64,000 bases of DNA from Splendidivirga corallicola (GTDB taxonomy: Bacteria; Bacteroidota; Bacteroidia; Cytophagales; Cyclobacteriaceae), in NCBI GenBank assembly GCA_030442035.1, contig JAUJEA010000001.1, positions 372,001-436,000 on the forward strand. Direction: 5' to 3'. Within the stretch, counting starts at the first letter, position 1; each line of letters starts with the position of its first letter. The translations under genes were made by a program, and so were the position numbers. The notes under the pieces are model-generated. The model worked only from the letters and a program-made list of their open reading frames with translations, was not told the DNA's origin and ran no database searches. This document shows positions 55,475 to 64,000 of the stretch, one piece after another.

Positions 55475-58400
55475 ATGATAAGAGCATTACAATTCTCTGC
55501 CCTGTTGACATTTTGCTATGGTCTGCTGCAGTTCACATTGGCGCAGCACATAGATATGCATGCTCTCGATTCTTTAAAGTTCAGATTTATTGGTCCCGAG
55601 GGTAATCGTGCCATTGCCATTGCTGGTGTTCCGGGCGACCCAATGATTAATTATATTGGGGCAGCGTCCGGTGGCTTATGGAAAACCACGGACGGTGGCC
55701 TTAACTGGCAACCGGTATTTGACAAACAAAGCGCCTCCTCCATTGGATCAATTGCTATTGCTCCCAACAATCCTGATCAGATTTGGGTAGGCACGGGAGA
55801 AACATTTGTGATCAGGCCCGCTCATGCCATGGGTGATGGGATTTATAAGTCAAACAATGCCGGAAAAACATGGAAAAATATGGGACTTGAAAAGACAGGC
55901 AGAATAGGAAGGGTTGTTGTTCATCCCCAAAATCCCAATGTTGTGTTTGTAGCAGCACTAGGACATACCTATGGTCCTCAAAAGGAAAGAGGTATTTATA
56001 AAACAAGTGATGGTGGAAATACCTGGAAACAAGTACTGTTCGTTGATGAGGGAACTGGTGCAGCGGATATTGCCATTGATCCTGAAAATCCGGACATTCT
56101 ATATGCGGCCATGTGGTCAGTGCATATCAATAGTTGGGGTTTAAGAAGCGGTGGTGCCGGAGGTGGAATCTACAAATCAACAGATGGAGGAGAAACCTGG
56201 GAACCGCTTTATAAAAACGGACTGCCCGGAGGTAAGGATCACCCTGTCGGCAAAACAGCCGTGGCCATTTCTCATAGCAACCCTGATATTATTTATGCCC
56301 TCTTCGAGATAGAGAGCCCTGCCTTGTATAGATCAAACGACAAGGGAGCGTCATGGGAACTTATGACTCGTAATCATACTATCAATGAGCGAGCCCCATA
56401 CTATACTCGTATAGTGGTTGCTCCTGACAATCCTGATGAAATCTATTTTCTAAGCGTTCGATTTAGTAAATCAATAGACGGTGGCAAAACACTGTTAAAG
56501 AATCCTCCCCGAGGTGGTGGCGACAATCATGATATGTGGATAGACCCGACCAATCCTGACAGAATGATGGTAGCTCATGACGGTTGCGCCAGCATGAGCC
56601 TGAATCGTGGAAAATCTTTCAATAGAATTGTACTCCCTATTGCCCAGATGTACCATGTTTCAGTGGATGATCAAATTCCCTACTATGTTTACGGAAATCG
56701 ACAAGATGGATATTCTTATCGCGGACCAAGTAATAGCCTACAAGGTTATATCCCCATTGGCCTGTGGCATGGTGTAGGAGGATGTGAAAGTGGTTTTGCA
56801 AAGCCTGATCCTGCAGATAATAATATCGTATGGTCGGGCTGCTATGATGGTGGATTGGAAAGATACGATCTTCGAACAGGGCATGCCAGAGATGTCCGTG
56901 TTTGGCCTGAAGCCGGATATGGTTGGGCTCCTGCTGATATGAAATATCGCTGGCATTGGAACTTCCCCTTAAGTTTTTCACCACATGTAAAACACCGAGT
57001 ATATGTAGGAAGCCAATTTGTACATCAATCAGATGATGGTGGTCAGAGCTGGCAGATCATTAGTCCGGATCTAACCTTAAATGACAAATCCCATCAGCAA
57101 AGCTCAGGAGGTATTGCCATCGATAATCTGATGACTTTTGATGGTGCAACGTTATTTGCCATTGAAGAATCAAGTATAGAACCAGGAGTGATTTGGGTAG
57201 GTAGCAATGATGGTCAGGTGAATATTACAAGAGATGCTGGTAAAACCTGGATCAATGTAACTCAAAACATCAAAGATCTACCTCCATGGGGTACTATAGC
57301 TAATATCGAACCTTCCAGGTTTGAAAAAGGGACTGCCTATATCACTGTTGACATGCATCAAATGGGAAGCTTTGATCCCTATGTTTTCAAGACTACCGAT
57401 TACGGAAAAACGTGGATATCGCTAAGCCGAAATATTCCTAAAAGTGTTCATAGCTTTGCCCATGTTATTAAAGAAGATCCGGAAGTACCTGGATTATTGT
57501 TCCTTGGTGTAGACAATGGTATTTATGTTTCTCCGGATGATGGAAAAAACTGGTCAGCACTTAAAAATAACCTACCTCCTGCACCTGTGTACTGGTTAGA
57601 GATACAGCAACATTTCGGGGATCTTGTGGTAGGAACTTATGGTCGGGGTTATTATATCCTGGATGATATCACACCCATACGGCAATTGGCTAAAGAAGCA
57701 AATGGTACGGATATTCATCTTTTCGATCTAAGGGCTGCATACCGGTTTAATGACAAACAAAGTATAAAAACCGATGGTCCAAGCTTAAATAGTGGTAGAA
57801 ATCCAAGTTATGGTGCTATTATTAACTATTATTTTAAAGAAGAACAAAAAGAGGAAGCCATCATCAATATTTTAAATGCTGAAGGAGAAATTATTCGTTC
57901 ATTACGTGGAACCAGAGATAAAGGGGTCAACCGCATCGCCTGGGATCTCAGATATGAACCTACCTATAAACCGCGTTTAAGAACCACACCTCCAGGCAGG
58001 CCTTGGGTCCAGTTGAATGGAGAAGGTTGGCGACCATTGGTTACCTGGGATCTCGATCTTTGGAGAGGACAGTTTGGTCCGAGGGTTGTTCCCGGTACTT
58101 ACCAGGTCCAGCTAAAAGTAGGCGATCATACCATCACCAAAGCACTCGAAGTGCGAAAAGATCCAAATTCCGAGGGGTCAGTAGAAAGTATCCGGGAACA
58201 GGTAGCGCTATCGCTTAAGCTACGGGATGCTATGAACATTGCCGTTAACATGATCAATAAGGTTGAAATACTAAGGGAGGAGCTAGAAACATTGATCCCT
58301 TCCTTGCGAAGAAAGACAGAAATTGAAGAAGCGCAACGTTTACTCAATACAGCAACTACAGTGGCAAGCAAACTTTATGATATTCATTTAACCGGAGCCC

Positions 58401-58645
58401 GTGAAGATGCTTTTCGTTCTCCAATGAAGTTGTATGGAAGATTAAGTGCACTTGCCAGTGATATTAATGGAAGTGGTATTGATTTTCAGCCTACAGATCA
58501 ACAAGGAGAGGTATATCAAGTTCTGAATGGTAGGCTTTTAAAGGTAAGAAATGATTTTAGCGAATTGATCGAGAAAGACATTAAAAACTTCAATCAACAA
58601 CTTGCCAAGAAAAATTTAAAAATAGACCTGGAAAAAAAGGGATAA
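55475..58645 (+). CDS. Large secreted BNR/VPS10-like beta-propeller protein
   Basis: 1056 residues with a signal peptide (YGLLQFTLAQ). The first 740 residues are a double beta-propeller of BNR/Asp-box-type repeats: GLWKTTDGGLNWQPVF, GIYKTSDGGNTWKQV, GIYKSTDGGETWEPL and QVNITRDAGKTWINV among others. This resembles sortilin/VPS10-type and plant-photosystem-stability-like propellers that Bacteroidota secrete. The C-terminal 300 residues are a beta domain followed by a helical, Lys/Glu-rich tail. No sialidase catalytic set was identified. A binding role is more likely than catalysis. It has its own candidate promoter and a terminator. Confidence 0.85.
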   Translation: MIRALQFSALLTFCYGLLQFTLAQHIDMHALDSLKFRFIGPEGNRAIAIAGVPGDPMINYIGAASGGLWKTTDGGLNWQPVFDKQSASSIGSIAIAPNNPDQIWVGTGETFVIRPAHAMGDGIYKSNNAGKTWKNMGLEKTGRIGRVVVHPQNPNVVFVAALGHTYGPQKERGIYKTSDGGNTWKQVLFVDEGTGAADIAIDPENPDILYAAMWSVHINSWGLRSGGAGGGIYKSTDGGETWEPLYKNGLPGGKDHPVGKTAVAISHSNPDIIYALFEIESPALYRSNDKGASWELMTRNHTINERAPYYTRIVVAPDNPDEIYFLSVRFSKSIDGGKTLLKNPPRGGGDNHDMWIDPTNPDRMMVAHDGCASMSLNRGKSFNRIVLPIAQMYHVSVDDQIPYYVYGNRQDGYSYRGPSNSLQGYIPIGLWHGVGGCESGFAKPDPADNNIVWSGCYDGGLERYDLRTGHARDVRVWPEAGYGWAPADMKYRWHWNFPLSFSPHVKHRVYVGSQFVHQSDDGGQSWQIISPDLTLNDKSHQQSSGGIAIDNLMTFDGATLFAIEESSIEPGVIWVGSNDGQVNITRDAGKTWINVTQNIKDLPPWGTIANIEPSRFEKGTAYITVDMHQMGSFDPYVFKTTDYGKTWISLSRNIPKSVHSFAHVIKEDPEVPGLLFLGVDNGIYVSPDDGKNWSALKNNLPPAPVYWLEIQQHFGDLVVGTYGRGYYILDDITPIRQLAKEANGTDIHLFDLRAAYRFNDKQSIKTDGPSLNSGRNPSYGAIINYYFKEEQKEEAIINILNAEGEIIRSLRGTRDKGVNRIAWDLRYEPTYKPRLRTTPPGRPWVQLNGEGWRPLVTWDLDLWRGQFGPRVVPGTYQVQLKVGDHTITKALEVRKDPNSEGSVESIREQVALSLKLRDAMNIAVNMINKVEILREELETLIPSLRRKTEIEEAQRLLNTATTVASKLYDIHLTGAREDAFRSPMKLYGRLSALASDINGSGIDFQPTDQQGEVYQVLNGRLLKVRNDFSELIEKDIKNFNQQLAKKNLKIDLEKKG

Positions 58646-58650
58646 ATAAA

Positions 58651-58670
58651 AAGGGGCCGGATGGCCCCTT
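58651..58670. terminator. Terminator between the BNR protein and the coiled-coil gene
   Basis: AAGGGGCC (58651-58658) and GGCCCCTT (58663-58670) with loop GGAT, in an A-rich left and T-rich right setting. It serves convergent genes. Confidence 0.85.
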
Positions 58671-58715
58671 CATTTATCATTACTAAGTGTATCAAATTTT
58701 ATTAACCATTTAACC

Positions 58716-59063
58716 TCAGGCCCTAAGTAACTTCATTTCCTCTTCTACTTTCCTCAACTTAGAATCATCAGGGAAATAATCGATAATCTCATCTTCCACT
58801 TCTCTTAATCGCGCAACAAGCATTGTTCTTGCATGTTCTGTGAGACGTTGTCTTAATCTTTCCTTGATGCTTAGCTTTTGTAATTGGAGGTTATGGTAAT
58901 AGTTTTGATCTAAGTCATAAAGCTTCTGTAAATGTCGAAGCTCTATCTCTTTCAATCTCCTCTCCCGTTCTTGAGCAGCTGATACCTCGGAAACAGGTCC
59001 TTTATTGGTCCATGTAACCTTCATCTTTTCAAAATCATTGATGTTTTTGCTCGAAATATTCAT
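58716..59063 (-). CDS. Small charged coiled-coil protein, unknown function
   Basis: 115 residues, no signal peptide or membrane helix. After a short N-terminal tail (MNISSKNINDFEKMKVTW) the rest is helical and highly charged: AAQERERRLKEIELRHLQ, then LRQRLTEHARTMLVARLREV and DSKLRKVEEEMKLLRA at the end. I do not recognise a family. The regular heptad-like pattern and stand-alone placement suggest a real gene, bounded by a terminator downstream. A scaffold or regulatory role is only a guess. Confidence 0.65.
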   Translation of the reverse strand: MNISSKNINDFEKMKVTWTNKGPVSEVSAAQERERRLKEIELRHLQKLYDLDQNYYHNLQLQKLSIKERLRQRLTEHARTMLVARLREVEDEIIDYFPDDSKLRKVEEEMKLLRA

Positions 59064-59384
59064 AAAAAACGTCGGTTTAATACAGTTTTAAATACGTCAG
59101 TTTCCATTAAATGGTTTAGAACTAAAAATGTAACCCCTTTCTTCTAATAATTTAGAAGGGCGCAAATTTCCTGAAAAAACGCAAAAAGTATACCATTATT
59201 TCAATTTTTTTTAATCAACAAATACTTCTTGATCCGGATCAACCGAACAAAAATTATCCAACACCACTTTTGTCAGTATTACAGACCTGTGATGAATTAC
59301 CCGAAAACAAAGTGATAATCTTCATAAGAATAGCATAATGATAAAAGGACTTATAATAAAACGACCCTGTTAAATGAGTTAAAG
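59064..59384. other. Intergenic region upstream of the DinB remnant
   Basis: 321 bases, AT-rich, no credible frame. The promoter of the - strand coiled-coil gene should be here. I see no hairpin or repeat. Confidence 0.35.
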
Positions 59385-59885
59385 TTGCAGGTTCAGAAAA
59401 TAAAAGAAACTGTGGAACAAGAAATAATGATTTTGGATGAAGAAGATCTGTTTTTCCAAAAAGATCCAAATTCCTGGAATATTGTACATTGTCTGGAACA
59501 CCTGAATCGCTATGCAGCTTATTACCTGCCTGCGATTGACACCGCCATTAGTTGTGCACAAATAAGCCCTACCTCAAAAAATACCCAATTCCCTACTACC
59601 TGGTTGGGAAGGCTTTACGTGAGGTCCTTACATCCGGAGAATGTCAAAAAAAGCAAACGTTAAAGCATATGAACCCCATAGAAGCTGAACAGGACAAAGG
59701 TGTTATCAAAATTCCTGCAATACCAGATAGATTTACTTTCTCTACTGGATAGTTCTTTCAACTTAAATCTAAAGTTAAAATTAAATTTGGGAGATTGTTT
59801 TTTGGTTTTGGTAGCACACGAACAAAGACATCTACAACAAGTACAGGCAATACTTACACATATATCTAAGAGTCAGGTATATTAA
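59385..59885 (+). pseudogene. DinB-family protein gene with two compensating frameshifts
   Basis: Joined across three frames, the translation gives one DinB-like four-helix protein: a first part with SWNIVHCLEHLNRYAAYYLP, a middle part QTLKHMNPIEAEQDKGVI, and a last part LNLGDCFLVLVAHEQRHLQQ, in the order seen in DinB_2 proteins. The first shift falls at or near the A7 run 59646-59652 and the second in about 59690-59715; the overall frame is restored. The start is a TTG at 59385. DinB proteins are metal-dependent thiol-transferase-like enzymes. It is either a decayed gene or an assembly error. Confidence 0.75.
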
Positions 59886-60043
59886 GACAGTGTCTACCTT
59901 AAATTATTTCTGTTGCACGTAACAGGATCCAGGATCAAATGTTCCTTACTCATGATTAATTTGAAATTACTTAAAATCTATATTTAAGGTCCGATTAAAT
60001 GGTAAATCATTGTATTTTTATAGGCGATTAATTTGGATGCTTT

Positions 60044-60985
60044 ATGATCCTCAATGCTTTTCCGGATATTCAGTGGCTAAAAAAACAAATTGAAAATAAG
60101 TTTGAGGACAGAACTGCATGGAATGGAAAAAAATTAGAACAAACTGGTTGGCCCAATGTTATTCTCAATGTAAAAACAACCAACAGCTATCGACCTGATA
60201 TCATAGGTCCTCTTTCTTTATTCACAAATTTTCAGGGTGAGAGCTATTGTTCAGTGAATCAGAAAAAAACAAAAATTTCGGAAGGTTACTACTTTCTGTC
60301 CAATGAGTCTCAATCATATTCTTTTGAAATTGATAACACTGAACCTACCGAAACATTCAATGTCCACTTTGGAGAGCACTTTTGTGAAAAGGTTCATGCA
60401 AGCCTGGTAAATGCTGATGATCGTTTATTAAATGATGTTTTCAACAAGGATAGCGTTCCCATCTACTATTGGAATAAACTGTATGCCCGTGATCCGCACA
60501 TCGACGCGATCTTAAGGTATATCCAGGCGGAATTTGACCATAAGCAGAACAAGCAACTTTTTCTTGAGGAGCAATTAAGTCAATTACTCACACTGTTGCT
60601 TTGTAAACACAGAAATGTTCTAAAACAAATCAGGCGTTTGCCTCCAAGCAAAAAATCCACCAAAATCGAGGTTTACAAACGAATTTCAATTGCGGTAGAT
60701 TATATGCATTCCGGTTATCATATGGATATTCAGTTGGACGATCTTGCCGGTGTTGCCTGTTTATCCAAATATCATTTTCTAAGATTGTTCAAAGCTCTTC
60801 AAGGTTGTTCTCCTCATCAATACCTGACCAAACTTAGAATAGAAAAAGGAAAAGAGCTACTTGCCAAACAAGATCAAACCATTAAGGAAATAGCCTTACA
60901 GTTAGGATTTGAAAATGCCAGTTCATTTAGCAGGACATTCTTTAAGAATACCAGGGTCTATCCTACCCAGTACCGACCAGATTAA
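60044..60985 (+). CDS. AraC-family transcriptional regulator
   Basis: 313 residues. The N-terminal 200 residues form a ligand-binding-type domain that I cannot assign. The C-terminal AraC DNA-binding domain (about 215-313) has two helix-turn-helices: LDDLAGVACLSKYHFLRLFK and IKEIALQLGFENASSFSRTF, ending TRVYPTQYR. It lies 64 bases upstream of a multi-helix membrane protein, a probable target or partner. Confidence 0.92.
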   Translation: MILNAFPDIQWLKKQIENKFEDRTAWNGKKLEQTGWPNVILNVKTTNSYRPDIIGPLSLFTNFQGESYCSVNQKKTKISEGYYFLSNESQSYSFEIDNTEPTETFNVHFGEHFCEKVHASLVNADDRLLNDVFNKDSVPIYYWNKLYARDPHIDAILRYIQAEFDHKQNKQLFLEEQLSQLLTLLLCKHRNVLKQIRRLPPSKKSTKIEVYKRISIAVDYMHSGYHMDIQLDDLAGVACLSKYHFLRLFKALQGCSPHQYLTKLRIEKGKELLAKQDQTIKEIALQLGFENASSFSRTFFKNTRVYPTQYRPD

Positions 60986-61049
60986 AAATTAGCAATTTTG
61001 GTTATCATATCAGGCTACATGACTTCATAGATTTGTAAAAAAAAGAATT

Positions 61050-61811
61050 ATGGACAATTCAGTGATAGCCTCGAGTTTCATTATTTTAAGTATTATCTGC
61101 CTCATATTTATTTTCCGGGGAGTGAAGATTGCACTGGCTCGTACAGCACTCTCAGAAAATCAACAAAAAAACCGAATGATCCTTTTTGTTGGTGTCATTG
61201 TGAGTTGGATGACATTCATCAGTATTGCCTCATTCAGAGGTTTTTTTAGGGATTTCAATGAGTTACCCCCAAAATTTCTTATCATCCTGGTAGTTCCTCT
61301 GGTTATTTTCATTGTGACCATCACGGTATTTTCCAAACCGGTGAATCATTTACTTCACCAAATCTCATATGGCTGGCTAACCATTATTCAATCATTTAGA
61401 ATAGTGGTTGAAATTTTACTTTGGGGTCTTTTCGTAAACGGTACCATACCCATTCAGTTAACCTTTGAAGGAACCAATTTCGATATCCTGGTGGGCTTAA
61501 CAGCTCCTGTAGTTTATTTCATGATAAAAAAGAATGAAGGGTCCGGAAAAACATTGCTTTATATCTGGAACATCGCCGGTCTACTGATCCTGATGAATAT
61601 CGTGATTACGGCAGTTCTGTCAACACCAACACCTTTTAGGGTATTTCACAATGAACCAGCCAACACAATTGTAACAGAATTTCCTTATTCATGGTTACCT
61701 GGTATATTGGTCCCTATTGCTTATACAATGCATATACTTTCTTTAAAAAAGCTAATTTCGGAAAGATCGGCTGATAGAGTCGCACAGGATAATTTTGTGA
61801 CAAGTGAATAA
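61050..61811 (+). CDS. Seven-helix membrane protein, unknown function
   Basis: 253 residues with seven clear hydrophobic helices (about 5-27, 44-64, 75-97, 108-135, 148-164, 174-198, 213-235) and almost no soluble part. I do not recognise the family. It follows an AraC regulator by 64 bases on the same strand, so it may be controlled by it or share its transcript. Confidence 0.7.
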   Translation: MDNSVIASSFIILSIICLIFIFRGVKIALARTALSENQQKNRMILFVGVIVSWMTFISIASFRGFFRDFNELPPKFLIILVVPLVIFIVTITVFSKPVNHLLHQISYGWLTIIQSFRIVVEILLWGLFVNGTIPIQLTFEGTNFDILVGLTAPVVYFMIKKNEGSGKTLLYIWNIAGLLILMNIVITAVLSTPTPFRVFHNEPANTIVTEFPYSWLPGILVPIAYTMHILSLKKLISERSADRVAQDNFVTSE

Positions 61812-61852
61812 TTCATCCTCTAAAAAAGCTTCAGCCTCAGTAATTAGTATAG

Positions 61853-61893
61853 AGTATAAAGTTATTAGCACTGATTATTAATGACTTTATACT
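61853..61893. terminator. Inverted repeat between convergent genes
   Basis: AGTATAAAGTTATTA (61853-61867) and TAATGACTTTATACT (61879-61893) are complementary in 14 of 15 positions with an 11-base loop. It is AT-rich, so it is a weak terminator candidate. Confidence 0.5.
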
Positions 61894-61926
61894 AAATCGG
61901 GGGCTTTTCCAAAAAGGTTGACGATT

Positions 61927-62877
61927 CTAAAGTGCTTTAAACTTTATTGGGACTATCATGGCAAAATCAACAGGTTTTCCATCTACCAATGCAGGCTTCC
62001 ATTGCAGGTTCGATTCTTTGATCACCCGCTCAGCTTCCTTATCACAACCATAACCGATCCCGTTGACCACATGGGTCCTGGACACCTTGCCTTCCTTCGA
62101 CACAATGAACTGAACCATTACTTGTCCTCCAATGGTATGTTTGGCGGCTTTTTTTGGATACCTCACATCATTTCCAACCTGCTCATAAAACTTATTCATT
62201 CCACCCAAGGGCTCGGGCATGGCATCCAGCAAATCTCCATCAGGAACCATGAAAGGGTGTAAGCTTGTCAACGAAAAATGAAAATCATCCAATTTCACAT
62301 TCTTAATAGACTTAGCTTCAATAATGACCTGATACTTTTCATGATCGATGACATATTTTAAAGGCACGAAATCTCCTGCCAGCGTAATCAAATCATTGGT
62401 AGAACTGAATGGTGCATTTGTGCTACACCAAAAGGTATTCATTTTAAGTTCATCGGTATAATAAAATTCAATGCTTGCCTTAGTTGCTCTGGCCTGGATC
62501 AGGTGACACTGTTTTCCCAGAATAGTAGTTTTATTGCTTACAACATTGTGATAGACAATCTTGCTATTTTCAATATATGGATCACTCCAAAAAACTACTT
62601 CAGGATCGAATTCAAACCACCGGTACATTCTACCATCCTCAGGTGACAAAACCTGCGTTTCCACAATCTCCAGTCCTCTTTTTTTTACATATTTTATATA
62701 ATCTCCCTTGATATATAGCTGATGATTATTACCCGTCCAACGGTCGAGTTCTGCCAACCTTGTATCCGGATCCTTAGAAAAAAGCTTGACCTCATATTCA
62801 ATAATTCCCTCAAAATTCTGGGCAACCAGACTTATTGGTAAAAAAAGCAATAAAACAAACACATTCTTTTTTGGCAT
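61927..62877 (-). CDS. Secreted protein with GLPGLI/DUF4412-like domain and TonB C-terminal domain
   Basis: 316 residues with a cleavable signal peptide (LLFLPISLVAQ). The first 210 residues resemble the GLPGLI/DUF4412 type of secreted beta protein (EGIIEYEVKLFSKDPDT, later ILGKQCHLIQARATKASIEFYY). The last 90 residues are a TonB C-terminal domain: EQVGNDVRYPKKAAKHTIGG, then VVNGIGYGCDKEAERVI and FAMIVPIKFKAL. True TonB proteins have an N-terminal membrane anchor and Pro-rich spacer; both are missing here, so the protein is likely free in the periplasm and cannot transmit energy in the usual way. Confidence 0.82.
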   Translation of the reverse strand: MPKKNVFVLLLFLPISLVAQNFEGIIEYEVKLFSKDPDTRLAELDRWTGNNHQLYIKGDYIKYVKKRGLEIVETQVLSPEDGRMYRWFEFDPEVVFWSDPYIENSKIVYHNVVSNKTTILGKQCHLIQARATKASIEFYYTDELKMNTFWCSTNAPFSSTNDLITLAGDFVPLKYVIDHEKYQVIIEAKSIKNVKLDDFHFSLTSLHPFMVPDGDLLDAMPEPLGGMNKFYEQVGNDVRYPKKAAKHTIGGQVMVQFIVSKEGKVSRTHVVNGIGYGCDKEAERVIKESNLQWKPALVDGKPVDFAMIVPIKFKAL

Positions 62878-63314
62878 AGCACATATCTTTAATAAATCAG
62901 GGTTCTTTTATTTATTCAGGAAAAGTCTATTCGAAATATATCAATGAAAAAAAATTAAACTATCCGAATATACTAGCGCTTAGCACTTAAGTAGGTATTT
63001 AGTCCAGATTTTAAAGATCAGAATTAAAAAACCGCTGGAAGTCCGTATTAATTACAACAAGTAGCTTTTTAGGATGATCGGATAAGCATTGTCAATCAAA
63101 ACCAATAGCATCGGTTTTCGAAGTACTCATCAAAGGTATGATTCACTCTTGAACATAAATGGGTGAAAAGGTGATTTCGTCCATTTTATTAAAGTGTTCT
63201 GCTACCATTTAGTCATTTCATGTGTCTTGAAAAAAGGAAGCTTTACAATAGTCAAAACCCCTATCCCTGTATCAGGTCAATTTGCTTTTTCTTTAAAATC
63301 CATCTTAACGTCAT
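62878..63314. other. Intergenic region before the terminal surface-protein gene
   Basis: 437 bases, AT-rich, no credible gene. It should contain promoters of the divergent genes on either side. I could not place them and see no repeat. Confidence 0.35.
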
Positions 63315-64000
63315 ATGTTCGGAGTAAGAAAAAGGCTCATCTTCATCTCTTTGATTATCCAAATAGCCCACCTTGCTGTAGCTCAAAAGGAAAGGGCTGT
63401 CTGGTATTTTGGTAATGGGATTGGACTGGATTTTAATCATGACCCTCCATCCGTACTTGAAGGCGGTCGTATTGGTTCACCGGAATCATGTGCTTCAATA
63501 TGTGATGATACAGGTACACTTTTATTTTATTCTAATGGTGTTTCCGTATGGAATCGAGATCATGAAGTAATGGAAAATGGTGAAGGGCTCATGGGAAATC
63601 AAAGTACGTCCCAATCATTGATCCTTAGGCAGCCCTGGTCCAATCACCTCTATTATATATTCACACCTGATGATGTGATGGAACTTCAAGGTATCACTTG
63701 GTCATTGGTTGATATGAGACTAAATGAAGGGAAAGGAGCAGTGGTTCAAAAAAATAATTTCTTATACGGGCCAAGCACTGAACGTATTGTTCCTGTTAAA
63801 CATAATAATAACATCGATACCTGGATCATTACACACGGCTGGCTAAACAACACTTTCTACGCTCACTTATTAACATCTGATGGAATTCTACCAGACCCTG
63901 TACTGAGCCATAGCGGAATAATAATTGGTTCTGATGATCCGGATCAAACGAGAGGCCCTGCAATCGGGTATTTGAAAGCTTCGCCAAATGGAGAAAAAAT
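63315..64000 (+). CDS. N-terminal part of a large secreted surface protein (T9SS-associated type), cut by window end
   Basis: The frame is open from the ATG at 63315 to the window edge (228 residues seen). It begins with a signal peptide (LIFISLIIQIAHLAVAQ) and then VWYFGNGIGLDFNHDPPSVL, the opening seen in many huge Bacteroidota surface proteins that end in a type IX secretion (type B) sorting domain. It continues with DDTGTLLFYSNGVSVWNRDH, GLMGNQSTSQSLIL and a beta-propeller-like pattern. The C-terminal sorting domain is outside the window, so secretion by T9SS is an inference. Confidence 0.8.
   Translation, partial: MFGVRKRLIFISLIIQIAHLAVAQKERAVWYFGNGIGLDFNHDPPSVLEGGRIGSPESCASICDDTGTLLFYSNGVSVWNRDHEVMENGEGLMGNQSTSQSLILRQPWSNHLYYIFTPDDVMELQGITWSLVDMRLNEGKGAVVQKNNFLYGPSTERIVPVKHNNNIDTWIITHGWLNNTFYAHLLTSDGILPDPVLSHSGIIIGSDDPDQTRGPAIGYLKASPNGEK

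Noticed and set aside
61927-62262. Long + strand frame at 61918-62262 opposite the TonB-domain gene
   Set aside because: It is antisense to a well-supported coding region and its translation has no recognisable features.

Overview
This window is chromosomal DNA from a free-living member of the Bacteroidota, most likely a marine or soil cytophagalean. The evidence is gliding protein GldC, SusC/SusD proteins, a FecI/FecR pair, two sulfatases, the N-terminus of a very large type IX secretion-style surface protein, the ftsX-DUF3098-uppP-truB-ribF order, TAnnTTTG-type promoter elements and few Shine-Dalgarno sequences. Base composition is AT-rich throughout. I see no rRNA, tRNA, CRISPR array or prophage.

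Layout. 1-9.6 kb (+ strand): a cut PhnP-like hydrolase, an NFACT/RqcH-like protein, an ECF sigma factor with a membrane partner, the housekeeping run ftsX-DUF3098-uppP-truB-ribF, a two-subunit CoA-transferase and gldC, ended by a shared hairpin. 9.6-20.4 kb (- strand): a sulfated-glycan locus read in the order ECF sigma, FecR, SusC with an STN signalling domain, SusD, sulfatase, sulfatase. 20.6-25 kb (+): a TonB-dependent receptor with a secreted SGNH-hydrolase lipoprotein, ended by a perfect 26-bp inverted repeat. 25-30.3 kb (-): the end of a surface-polysaccharide cluster (hexapeptide acyltransferase, Gfo/Idh dehydrogenase, polyprenyl-phosphate sugar transferase) and dnaB. 30.3-32.9 kb: an AT-rich gap with four DnaA-box-like 9-mers, then an Mpl-like Mur ligase and a DEDDh exonuclease (+).

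32.9-39 kb (-): a six-gene envelope module (TetR, LolA-fold protein, two FtsX-type permeases, LolD/MacB-type ATPase, beta-barrel protein) with a palindromic TetR-type operator at its head. It looks like a complete inner-membrane, periplasm and outer-membrane export path and is the best candidate here for an uncharacterised system. 39-47 kb: an M48 lipoprotein protease (-), then FAH-family enzyme, M23 peptidase, Bcp peroxiredoxin and a split transketolase whose two subunits are separated by a von Willebrand A protein and a palindromic element.

47-64 kb (mostly +): an OmpA/PD40 protein, an aminotransferase bracketed by near-identical direct repeats, an ArsC-like protein, a TolB-like lipoprotein, a small four-helix membrane protein, a REP-associated tyrosine transposase between two REP hairpins, an anchored SGNH protein, a 1056-residue BNR/VPS10-like secreted protein, a frameshifted DinB gene, an AraC regulator with a seven-helix membrane protein, a protein ending in a TonB C-terminal domain, and the start of a large secreted protein running off the end. 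All functions are read from motifs and general similarity only; no database search was possible.
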